Below are positions 7,003-13,752 of a stretch of 15,872 bases of DNA, one piece after another (position 1 is the first letter of the stretch; each line of letters begins with the position of its first letter). The DNA is taken from NCBI GenBank assembly GCA_964587515.1, contig CAZPMO010000112.1:1-15872 (forward strand), written 5' to 3'. The notes below the pieces were generated by a model. That model saw nothing but the letters and a program-made list of their open reading frames with translations, made no database searches and was not told the origin of the DNA. Origin of the DNA: CAZPMO01 sp964587515 (GTDB taxonomy: Bacteria; Pseudomonadota; Alphaproteobacteria; MPNO01). Position numbers and translations under genes: made by a program.

Positions 7003-8262
7003 TCAGCCCTTGAGTTCCAGGATATCGAGCCCGCAATTGCGGTCGACCAGATAGATCAGCCCATTCTCGTCCACATCCACGTCGTTGGACTCGGGCGCGG
7101 GTTCGCCGCCTCTCGGCGCCGGGATGAAGGAGCCGGCCTCGACCGGGTTGAACGGGTCGGCCACGTCGATGATGCGCAAGCCGCCGGTGAACCAGGTGCA
7201 GCACACCAGCGTGTTCTCGAAATGCTCCTGGAACTGATGCGCGCCGAACCAGCCCTTGTCGTGCCAGGGCGAGGCGCTCTCGCCGAGGTCGAACATGGAC
7301 AGCGGCTGGATGTCGGCGAGGTCGGAGATGTCGAACACCCAGAGGTTGGCGTGCCCGCGCCCGTGCACCGTGCCGTGTTCCTCGTCGACCACGATGGCGA
7401 TTTCGCGCCCGTCGATGGGGAACGGCATGGGCAGGATCGTGTGGGTAGGTTCGGGGAAGGGGGGGTGGTAGTTGTGGGACGCGATCACCTCGGGCCTGGT
7501 GATGTCGGAAACGTCGAGAATGCGGAACCCGGCGTGCCACACCGCGGCATAGAGGCGGTCGCCATAACGCAGCGCGTGGTGCAGCCGGTTGCGATAGCCG
7601 CGCCAGGTGGGCGTCTCGCCGCCGGCCAGGTGCTGGCCCGGCATCCACCAGCGCGAGACTTCTTGCGGCTGCGTCGGGTCCTTGAGGTCGTAATTGACCA
7701 GGATATTGCCGATATAGCCCTCCATCTCGGTCGAGATGTAGGCGTAGTCGGCGTCCATGTCGAAGCGGTGGGCGCCGAAGCCGTGGGTGCGCACATGGCT
7801 CAGCATCTCGGGCTTCCGCTTGTTGGAAATGTCGTAGACCCGGAAGCCGCCATCCTCATAACCGCGCTCGCGCGCCGCATCGAGCATTGCGATGTCGTCG
7901 GGGTGCACCTTCAGTTCGGCGGCGAGTTGCGCATCGGTCGCGTCTTCCCCCAGGCGCGCCCTCAATTCCGGCAGGCGGTCGCCGAGGCGCAGGAAATGGC
8001 GGTTGTTCATCTCCACGTTGGTGATCATCAGATCGCCCGCGACCCGCGCCTTGTGGGTGTGCGATGCGTCGCCGTCCAGCATGATGGTGTGGACCAGCTT
8101 CGGGTTGCGGGGATCGCGGACGTCGACGATGGACGTGCCGTAGGGCGGATTCATATGGCCGAGATAGGCGAAGCCGTCGACCACGGTAATCTGTCCCGAC
8201 CCGGGCAGGTCGAGCCCGGCGATGCGGGTTACGTTATGCGCGATATCGTCGCTTGATGTCAT
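7003..8262 (-). CDS. LVIVD-repeat beta-propeller protein
   Basis: A 419-aa protein of the LVIVD-repeat type, of unknown biochemical function. Repeats of the form [LI]x[IV]-D/Y-[IV]-x-D/N-x(2-4)-P occur at GTSIVDVRDPRNP (42-54), GFRVYDISNKRKP (139-151), LVNYDLKDPTQP (188-199), GFRILDVSDITRP (245-257), LWVFDISDLADI (307-318) and GLRIIDVADPFNP (361-373), with a closing LDILEL. This fits a seven-bladed propeller. Five blades begin with a conserved His (H70, H165, H229, H274, H342), which hints at a metal site on the axis. No signal peptide is visible, so a cytoplasmic location is likely. The ATG at 8262-8260 is preceded by AAGGAAA. It is convergent with ubiD, with a gap of only 6 bases, so the two are not co-transcribed. 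What partner or substrate it has is not known. Confidence 0.85.
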   Translation of the reverse strand: MTSSDDIAHNVTRIAGLDLPGSGQITVVDGFAYLGHMNPPYGTSIVDVRDPRNPKLVHTIMLDGDASHTHKARVAGDLMITNVEMNNRHFLRLGDRLPELRARLGEDATDAQLAAELKVHPDDIAMLDAARERGYEDGGFRVYDISNKRKPEMLSHVRTHGFGAHRFDMDADYAYISTEMEGYIGNILVNYDLKDPTQPQEVSRWWMPGQHLAGGETPTWRGYRNRLHHALRYGDRLYAAVWHAGFRILDVSDITRPEVIASHNYHPPFPEPTHTILPMPFPIDGREIAIVVDEEHGTVHGRGHANLWVFDISDLADIQPLSMFDLGESASPWHDKGWFGAHQFQEHFENTLVCCTWFTGGLRIIDVADPFNPVEAGSFIPAPRGGEPAPESNDVDVDENGLIYLVDRNCGLDILELKG

Positions 8263-8441
8263 TCCGGTTTCCTTCGCTTGGCGCGCCGCCGCGCCGGCAT
8301 ACGGGGCATGGTGATGGAGATCGCGAGAAACGCCCGCGGAATTTTACCCGAGATGAAGGAGAACAGTAGCATTGGATCGGCTTCGGCGAAGACAGTTGCC
8401 TTTCGGACTGGTTGGTGGCATTTTGCGCCGCCATTCCCGGA

Positions 8442-8516
8442 GCCGCCGTAGCTCAGGGGTAGAGCGCGCCCTTGGTAAGGGCGAGGTCGTAAGTTCGATT
8501 CTTACCGGCGGCACCA
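8442..8516 (+). tRNA. tRNA-Thr (anticodon GGT)
   Basis: A complete cloverleaf is visible. The acceptor arms GCCGCCG and CGGCGGC pair over all seven positions; the D-arm is GCTC/GAGC; the anticodon stem CGCCC/GGGCG closes the loop TTGGTAA, whose anticodon GGT (8474-8476) reads ACC/ACU; the T-arm is GTAAG-TTCGATT-CTTAC. CCA is encoded at 8514-8516. A short TTTT follows. Confidence 0.97.
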
Positions 8517-8652
8517 TTTTCCCTTATTGAGTTCAGCGGGTTGGTAACCGCGCGCCTTTTCGTGTCGACACCGCTCTCCATAACTCTGTTTCCTCTCCCC
8601 GCCACGTTCGTTAATGTCATGGTGTAAGGTGGCTGGCACGGGGAGATGAGCA

Positions 8653-9363
8653 ATGGGCGAGTTCGAGTTTCCGCAGGCCTTGATCGACCGGGTGGAATCG
8701 CTCCGCGGCAGACTGCATCCGTACGATACGCTGGAGCCGTCGCGAACCGCGCTCGTGGTGATCGACATGCAGAATGTGTTCGTTGCGCCCGGCGCCGCCT
8801 ATGAGGTGCCCGCCGCGCGCGGCATCGTTCCTAACATCAACCATCTCGCCGACGCCGTGCGCGGAACCGGCGGCGTCGTGTCCTGGGTCCAGATGATTTA
8901 CGACCCGGATCAACCGTGGTCCAATTTCTACCACAATATGGTCGACGCGGCGCGGTTCGAGCGGATGGTCGACGGGTTCACCGATGGAAGCGAGGGCCAT
9001 GCGCTGTGGCCGGAGTTGGACGTGCGGGACGGCGATATCGTGGTCAACAAGTCACGGTTCAGCGCCTTTTTGCCCGGATATTGCGACCTCGGCGATCGTC
9101 TCGCGGCGCGGGGTATCGACACGGTGCTGATCACGGGCACGGTGACCAACACCTGCTGCGAATGTTCGGCCCGGGACGCCATGATGCAGGACTTCAAAAC
9201 CATTATGGTTTCGGACGCGAACGCCGCCGTCCTGGAAGAGCTGCATGTGGCGGTGCTCCGCAATTTCATCCAGGTTCTGGGTGACGTTCGCTCAACCGGC
9301 GAATTGGTGTCGATGCTAAAGGACGGGGCGGGCCGCGTTGTAAGGCCCGCTGTCGCGGAATAA
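8653..9363 (+). CDS. Isochorismatase-fold cysteine hydrolase (amidase type)
   Basis: A 236-aa cytoplasmic hydrolase of the isochorismatase-like superfamily, whose members cleave C-N bonds (nicotinamidase, carbamoylsarcosine amidase, maleamate amidase, ureidoacrylate hydrolase) or vinyl ethers. The catalytic triad is visible: D38 in ALVVIDMQNVF, K133 in VVNKSRFSAF, and C168 in TGTVTNTCCECSARDAM. Three cysteines cluster there (CCEC). A canonical nucleophile argues for amidase chemistry. The ATG at 8653 follows GGGGAGATGAGCA. It sits between the tRNA and a Rieske oxygenase remnant on the same strand, 89 bases apart, and may once have formed an operon with it. A second, diverged family member lies at 10638-11342. 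The exact substrate is not readable. Confidence 0.9.
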   Translation: MGEFEFPQALIDRVESLRGRLHPYDTLEPSRTALVVIDMQNVFVAPGAAYEVPAARGIVPNINHLADAVRGTGGVVSWVQMIYDPDQPWSNFYHNMVDAARFERMVDGFTDGSEGHALWPELDVRDGDIVVNKSRFSAFLPGYCDLGDRLAARGIDTVLITGTVTNTCCECSARDAMMQDFKTIMVSDANAAVLEELHVAVLRNFIQVLGDVRSTGELVSMLKDGAGRVVRPAVAE

Positions 9364-9452
9364 TGCGGCTCCCTGTCCCGGGTCGGGTTCCCGGGGCGGG
9401 CACGAATGAGACCGAATCTGAACCGGCGATACGCGACAAGAGGGCCAGATCC

Positions 9453-9638
9453 ATGACCAGCCATCAAAGCTCGGAGTCCCGGGAGCAGCGGTTTTATCAA
9501 CCCTATCTCGAGGCGGAGTGGGGCCTGAAGAACCACTGGTATCCGGGACTATTCAGCCACGAACTCGAGGAGGGAAGCGTCAGGGGCATCGAGATCGCGG
9601 GCGAGCCCATCTTGCTGCGACGCGCGAAGGGCAATGTG
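9453..9638 (+). pseudogene. 5' fragment of a Rieske aromatic-ring-hydroxylating oxygenase alpha subunit
   Basis: The first 62 codons encode the N-terminal segment seen before the Rieske domain of CarAa-like (carbazole dioxygenase type) oxygenases: YQPYLEAEWGLKNHWYPGLF, then SHELEEGSVRG, then IAGEPILLRRAKG. In intact relatives this leads into VYALxDxCxHRG, where the [2Fe-2S] ligands begin. Here the match stops after KGNV and the frame runs on to 9800 through sequence that is antisense coxS/coxM. The Rieske ligands and the whole mononuclear-iron catalytic domain (usually 350-450 aa in total) are therefore absent, and the product cannot be an oxygenase. The ATG at 9453 follows a distant AAGAGGG. 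The break coincides with the break in the opposing coxS gene. Confidence 0.8.
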
Positions 9639-9709
9639 TCCGACGGGCGAACAAGAGCGTCGCAAGGCTCATCGTTCACGCTCAGGCTGATGGCCCATTT
9701 CTCGCTCAT
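9632..9709 (-). pseudogene. 5' fragment of coxS-type [2Fe-2S] small subunit of a molybdenum hydroxylase
   Basis: The ATG at 9709-9707 overlaps the coxM stop (ATGA), as in intact coxM-coxS operons. The 26 codons read MSEKWAISLSVNDEPCDALV then RPSDTL, matching the start of the plant-type ferredoxin domain of xanthine-dehydrogenase-family small subunits, which normally continues LADVLRDRLGLTGTKxGC. After DTL the frame reads into the antisense of the Rieske fragment and stops at 9503. All eight cluster-binding cysteines of a normal 150-170 aa subunit are missing. No large (molybdopterin) subunit gene is present downstream, so no complete hydroxylase is encoded here. Confidence 0.75.
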
Positions 9710-10560
9710 TGGGCCGGCGCTCGCTTTTCGATCGCCCGGTGGATCAGACGTTTGGCGACGCGCGGTATCAAGAGCCGGCGATACTCGGCGCTCCCCCTGA
9801 CGTCGTCTGGCGGTTCGGACGCTTTGGCGAGGATGGCGCAGGCCGTCGCGATTGCCTCGTCCGTCGCGCCATCGCCCATAAGGTGGGAATCCGCGTCCGC
9901 TGATCGTAAAGGGATCGGACCGCAAGCGCCGATCACCAGCCGAGCATTGGAGACCGAGCCGCCATCGTATTCCAGTGTAACGGCGGCGGACAGGGTCGGG
10001 GTATCGCCATGGGCGCGGCAAACCTTGTCGAACGCACCCACCGACCCGGCGGCTTCCCGGGGCAGCCGCACCGATGTGACCACCTCGTCGGGTTCCAAAA
10101 CCGTCGTCAAATAAAACCGGAAGAATTCATCAACCGGCACCACGCGCCGGCCGTTGGGTCCCGCGACTTCCACTCTGGCTCCCGCGGCGACCAGCGCCGT
10201 GTTCAGGTCGGAGGCCGGATCGGCGTGACTTACAGCGCCGCCGATCGTCCCCATGTTCCGAATGGCCACATCGACGCTCGCCGCCGCCTCGCGGACCACA
10301 TCGTTTGAGCCGACGAGCCGTTCACTGGCGGCGACTTCCCGGTGCGTGGTCATCGCCCCGATACGGACGCCGCCTAGATCGTCAGGGTGAATGCCGCGCA
10401 ATTCCTCGATGCGACGGAGACTGACGATATTCGACGGCTCCATCATGCCGAAATTCATCATCGCGACGAGCGTCGCGCCACCCGCCAAACAGCGGGACTC
10501 TTCCTGGGATGCCAGCAGTGAGACGGCCTCGTCGACCGTTGTGGGCTCATGATAATCCAT
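9706..10560 (-). CDS. FAD-binding medium subunit of a molybdenum hydroxylase (coxM/xanthine dehydrogenase family)
   Basis: A 284-aa flavoprotein subunit that in intact enzymes passes electrons from the Mo and [2Fe-2S] subunits to an acceptor. FAD-binding motifs are present: AGGATLVAMMNFG near 26-38 and TIGGAVSHADPASD at 105-118. The C-terminal CO-dehydrogenase flavoprotein domain follows, with typical RGSAEYRRLLIPRVAKRLI near the end. The length is normal. The ATG at 10560 follows AGAGGTGGGGG; a GTG at 10569 is the alternative. It lies 77 bases downstream of a cysteine hydrolase on the same strand and overlaps coxS by four bases. Because coxS is cut off and coxL is absent, this subunit is probably orphaned unless partners lie elsewhere. 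Hydroxylase substrates in this family are often N-heterocycles; the one here is unknown. Confidence 0.9.
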   Translation of the reverse strand: MDYHEPTTVDEAVSLLASQEESRCLAGGATLVAMMNFGMMEPSNIVSLRRIEELRGIHPDDLGGVRIGAMTTHREVAASERLVGSNDVVREAAASVDVAIRNMGTIGGAVSHADPASDLNTALVAAGARVEVAGPNGRRVVPVDEFFRFYLTTVLEPDEVVTSVRLPREAAGSVGAFDKVCRAHGDTPTLSAAVTLEYDGGSVSNARLVIGACGPIPLRSADADSHLMGDGATDEAIATACAILAKASEPPDDVRGSAEYRRLLIPRVAKRLIHRAIEKRAPAQ

Positions 10561-10637
10561 AACCCCCACCTCTTTTATTAGCCCTCATCGAATGGTCGGG
10601 ATCGGACAATGGCCCATTTTCCCGGCGGGATACGTCT

Positions 10638-11342
10638 TCAGGCGACCTTTTTCTTATCGACCGTTATCTGATCGAGTTGCGCTGCTACGTCGTCGAGTTT
10701 CATCACGTCGGCGTATTTGTGGTGCATGTCGAACAAATTCACCTTGTGAATGATCTCGCTGCGGTCGAACACGCATTCTTCCACCAGGGAGACGTGAAAT
10801 CCGTACATATGGGCCTCCAGGGTGCTTGCGCGCACGCATCCCGACGTGCTCTCGCCGCATACGATCAGGCTGTCGATCCGGCGCTGATTGAGATGGGCCA
10901 CCAGGGGCGTGCCGAAGAAGGCGCTCGGGCGCTCCTTGCGAAACACGGTGTCTTCGGGCTGGGGCGTGAAGGCGTCGTGAATTTCACAGTCATGCGCGGT
11001 GATCGGGAATTTCCCGCGCCGCGTCGAGCGGACCCGGTGCGGGGAATACTGCGCGGTCACATAAAATATCGGAATGCCGGCGGCGCGGGCGGCCGCGAAC
11101 AGTGCCTTGGTCGGTTCGATGGCGTTATGGGCATAAACCCCGCAGCTATTGGGATAATCGGGTTCGAGTTCATGGGGCAGCCCGGCCCCGCCCTTGTAGA
11201 CGAGATTGTAGAGATCGACCGCCAATAGCGCCGGGCTGCTCCCTATGCGGGTATCGCGCGCATATGTCGAATAAGTGGCCAGATCCTCGGACGGAATCAC
11301 ATCCTTCCAGCAATGATCCTCGAACTGTTCGCGGTTCGCCAT
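10638..11342 (-). CDS. Isochorismatase-fold cysteine hydrolase (N-carbamoylsarcosine amidase-like)
   Basis: A 234-aa cytoplasmic hydrolase of the isochorismatase-like superfamily. The triad is D43 in ALLAVDLYNLVY, K136 in FRKERPSAFFGT and C169 in CGESTSGCVRASTLEA. The longer insert between D and K, and GESTSGCVRAS around the nucleophile, are closer to N-carbamoylsarcosine and maleamate amidases than to nicotinamidases; that sub-family call is tentative. The ATG at 11342-11340 is chosen because a perfect AGGAGG (11356-11351) lies 8 bases upstream; the open frame to 11495 adds 51 unrelated residues. It heads a minus-strand unit with coxM, and is divergent from the hyuA operon across about 250 bases. 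It differs strongly from the hydrolase at 8653, so the two are not recent duplicates. Confidence 0.9.
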   Translation of the reverse strand: MANREQFEDHCWKDVIPSEDLATYSTYARDTRIGSSPALLAVDLYNLVYKGGAGLPHELEPDYPNSCGVYAHNAIEPTKALFAAARAAGIPIFYVTAQYSPHRVRSTRRGKFPITAHDCEIHDAFTPQPEDTVFRKERPSAFFGTPLVAHLNQRRIDSLIVCGESTSGCVRASTLEAHMYGFHVSLVEECVFDRSEIIHKVNLFDMHHKYADVMKLDDVAAQLDQITVDKKKVA

Positions 11343-11443
11343 ATGGGTGTCCTCCTGCGGGGTTGGCTGGTATCGCGTACCGGATGGCAGCCGGACGCGC
11401 GCGGCGTTTATCAGTGTCGTGGAAATGCGCCGGGCGCGCAAGA

Positions 11444-11505
11444 TTGCCTTGTCGGGGGTGCGGTTGCGCTTGTCGGATAAGGGCTGCGATGGCACTGTAT
11501 TTGTC
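11444..11505 (+). promoter_or_regulatory. Candidate control region of the hyuA operon: tandem repeats and near-sigma-54 element
   Basis: TTGCCTTGTCGG (11444-11455) and TTGCGCTTGTCGG (11464-11476) are near-identical; their CTTGTCGG cores are 21 bases apart, two helical turns. Downstream, TGGCAC-N5-TTGTC (11490-11505) resembles the -24/-12 sigma-54 promoter but has GT instead of the near-invariant GC at -12. Acetone carboxylase operons are known to be sigma-54 dependent in some bacteria. Suggestive only. Confidence 0.25.
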
Positions 11506-11542
11506 TATCGGCACTGCTGGAACCTCGGGAAAGAAATAAATA

Positions 11543-11611
11543 ATGGCGGCAAGACGCAAGCCGGTGCTTGAAAAGACGTTGGCCTACGGGAAGGTGGATG
11601 GGGGCCGGTGA
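11543..11611 (+). CDS. Possible 22-codon leader ORF overlapping hyuA
   Basis: ATG at 11543 with GGGAAAG upstream encodes MAARRKPVLEKTLAYGKVDG plus two residues and stops at 11609-11611. This overlaps the hyuA start (ATG 11598) by 14 bases and lies just before an in-frame TTG at 11613. It might couple hyuA translation to its own. No family resemblance is seen; it may be chance. Confidence 0.25.
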   Translation: MAARRKPVLEKTLAYGKVDGGR

Positions 11612-13742
11612 ATTGACGGGTGCGAATAATAACGGCCAGTCCCAATACATCGTCGCGACCGATGTCGGCGGGACCTGTACCGATACGATCGTGATCGCGG
11701 AAGGAGAACAGTTCCATATCGGGAAGTCGCTTTCGACGCCGCCGGATTTCGCCCACGGCGTACTCCACTCGATCGCGATGGCCGCCGACAGCATGGGACT
11801 GTCGATCGAAGAGCTGTTCGCGCGGACCTATCTTTTCATGCACGGCTCCACCGTCGTCGACAACACGCTGTTGACCCGGGACGGCTCCACCACCGGCCTG
11901 ATCACGACCGCCGGTTTTGAAGATACCTTGCTGGTGACCCGTGGCGCCTATGGCCGCTGGGCGGGCCAGCCAGAGGAATGGATCAAACATCCGGTGGCGA
12001 CCGATCGGCCGGCGCCGCTGGTCGCGTCGGATGCTATCCGCGGCGTGCGCGAGCGAACCGATTATAAAGGCGAAGTTCTGCTGCCGGTCGATGATGACGG
12101 CATCGAACACGCGGTGCGCGCGCTGATCGACGACAAGAAGGTCGAAGCGGTCGCCGTCTGTTTCCTCTGGTCGTTCTATAACGACGAAAACGAACGTCGG
12201 GTCGGCGACGCCATCAAGCGGATCGCGCCCAATGTCTACGTAACCCTGTCGAGCGAGATCGCGCCGAGCCTGGGTGAGTATGAACGGACCTCGACCGCGG
12301 TCATCAACGCCTATGCCGGACGTATCGCGCGGGACTATGTGACCAACCTTCAGCAATTGCTCGCGGAACGGGGCTATGCGGGTCCGTTGATGGTGATGCA
12401 GGGGTATGGCGGGCTTTTGCCGGCCGAGGAAGCCGCGGACAGGGCGGTCGGCATGATCGAATGCGGCCCGGCGGCGGGCGTCATCGGCGCCAAGGCGCTG
12501 GGCGATCTGACCGGCGATCGCGACATCATCGCCGCCGACATGGGCGGCACGACCTTCAAGGTCGGGGTCATCCAGGACGGCGAAATCGAATACGCCCGCG
12601 AGCCCATGGTCGATCGCTATCATTACGTGGCGCCCAAGATCGAAGTGGTGTCGATCGGCGCCGGCGGCGGCAGCATCGTGTCCATCGACCCAAGAACCAA
12701 GGTTCCCAAGGTGGGGCCGCGCAGCGCCGGCGCGGATCCAGGACCGATCTGCTATGGCCGTGGCGGCGAGGAAGTAACGCTGACCGACGTCTTTACGCTG
12801 GTTGGATACATGGACCCCGGAATATTCCTGGGCGGCGCCATGACCCTGGATATGGACGCGGCGCGCAAGATTTTCGAATACCAGATCGCGGAGCCGTTGG
12901 GCCTTTCGGTCGAGGAAGCCGCATTCGGGATATTTCGCGTCGCCTCGGCGCAGATCACCGACCTGATCCACGAGATCACCGTCGAACGCGGTCTGGATCC
13001 GCGCGATTATGTACTGCACGCCTTTGGCGGTTCGTGTCCGATCCTGGCTTCGATGTTCGGCGCCGAGCTCAACGTCAAACGGATCGTCGTGCCTTACACG
13101 GCATCGGTAAACTGCGCATTCGGGCTGGTTTCCGCTGATATCGTCCACGAATATTCGGTGACCACGACGCTGCCCTCGACCGCCGATGCGGAGACCATCA
13201 ACAAATTATATGAACCGCTGACCGAGAAGGCGGTCGCGCAGCTTCGATCCGAAGGCTTCGGCGACGATGATATCCGGCTCGACTGGTCGATCGACCTCAG
13301 ATATGCGCGCCAGGTTCATGAGGTCACGACGCCGGTGAACGGCGCGACGCCCATGGACGCGGCGGCGATGGAGCGGCTGATCGACGATTTCGAGCAGCTT
13401 TACGAACGGAAATACGGCAAGGGATCGGCCTATCGCGAGGCCGGAATGGAAATGACGATGTTCCGGCTGTCGGCCAGCGGCGCCCTGAAACGTCCCAAGA
13501 TAGAGACCGAGAAACCGGGATCGCCGGATGCTTCCGACGCGAGGATGGGCCGGCGGGAAATTTTCGTCGATGCAAGCGACGGCATGACGACGGCGGATAT
13601 CTACGATTTCACCAAGCTGCATGCCGGCAACGAAATCCGGGGACCGGCGGTGATCCACACGCCGATCACCACCATCGTCGTCCAGGACGGCCAGCACGCG
13701 ACAATGGACGAATTCCGCAACATCATCATCGAGTTCGACTGA
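11598..13742 (+). CDS. Hydantoinase/oxoprolinase family subunit A (acetone/acetophenone carboxylase beta-like)
   Basis: A 714-aa cytoplasmic ATP-using subunit of the HyuA family (N-methylhydantoinase, 5-oxoprolinase, acetone and acetophenone carboxylases). The family's actin-fold ATPase motifs are present: DVGGTCTD at 22-29, ADMGGTTFKVGVI with D314, and GAGGGSI at 354-360. The hydantoinase A core continues with GPRSAGADPGPICYGRGG, and HAFGGSCPI lies further on. The length matches the usual 680-720 aa. The ATG at 11598 has AAGG very close; TTG 11613 or the TTG at 11568 are possible alternatives, since the conserved part only starts at residue 17. The next gene, hyuB, begins 10 bases after the stop, and the zinc-ribbon gamma subunit follows, an acetone-carboxylase-like order. 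The substrate cannot be inferred; carboxylation or lactam hydrolysis are both possible. Confidence 0.92.
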   Translation: MGAGELTGANNNGQSQYIVATDVGGTCTDTIVIAEGEQFHIGKSLSTPPDFAHGVLHSIAMAADSMGLSIEELFARTYLFMHGSTVVDNTLLTRDGSTTGLITTAGFEDTLLVTRGAYGRWAGQPEEWIKHPVATDRPAPLVASDAIRGVRERTDYKGEVLLPVDDDGIEHAVRALIDDKKVEAVAVCFLWSFYNDENERRVGDAIKRIAPNVYVTLSSEIAPSLGEYERTSTAVINAYAGRIARDYVTNLQQLLAERGYAGPLMVMQGYGGLLPAEEAADRAVGMIECGPAAGVIGAKALGDLTGDRDIIAADMGGTTFKVGVIQDGEIEYAREPMVDRYHYVAPKIEVVSIGAGGGSIVSIDPRTKVPKVGPRSAGADPGPICYGRGGEEVTLTDVFTLVGYMDPGIFLGGAMTLDMDAARKIFEYQIAEPLGLSVEEAAFGIFRVASAQITDLIHEITVERGLDPRDYVLHAFGGSCPILASMFGAELNVKRIVVPYTASVNCAFGLVSADIVHEYSVTTTLPSTADAETINKLYEPLTEKAVAQLRSEGFGDDDIRLDWSIDLRYARQVHEVTTPVNGATPMDAAAMERLIDDFEQLYERKYGKGSAYREAGMEMTMFRLSASGALKRPKIETEKPGSPDASDARMGRREIFVDASDGMTTADIYDFTKLHAGNEIRGPAVIHTPITTIVVQDGQHATMDEFRNIIIEFD

Positions 13743-13752
13743 GGACGGCGCC

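Noticed and set aside
7222..8256. 344-codon plus-strand frame opposite the LVIVD gene
   Set aside because: It shadows a strongly repeat-structured protein on the minus strand and has no recognisable domains.
8442..8652. tRNA-Thr as the attachment site of a genomic island carrying the catabolic genes
   Set aside because: No integrase and no second copy of the tRNA 3' end were seen in the window; position alone is not enough.
8453..8653. 66-codon minus-strand frame running through the tRNA
   Set aside because: Its C-terminus (GKNRTYDLALTKGALYP) is the antisense of tRNA-Thr, a common false gene call.
11505..13148. 547-codon minus-strand frame opposite hyuA
   Set aside because: Antisense shadow rich in Asp/Arg/His; hyuA motifs on the plus strand are unambiguous.
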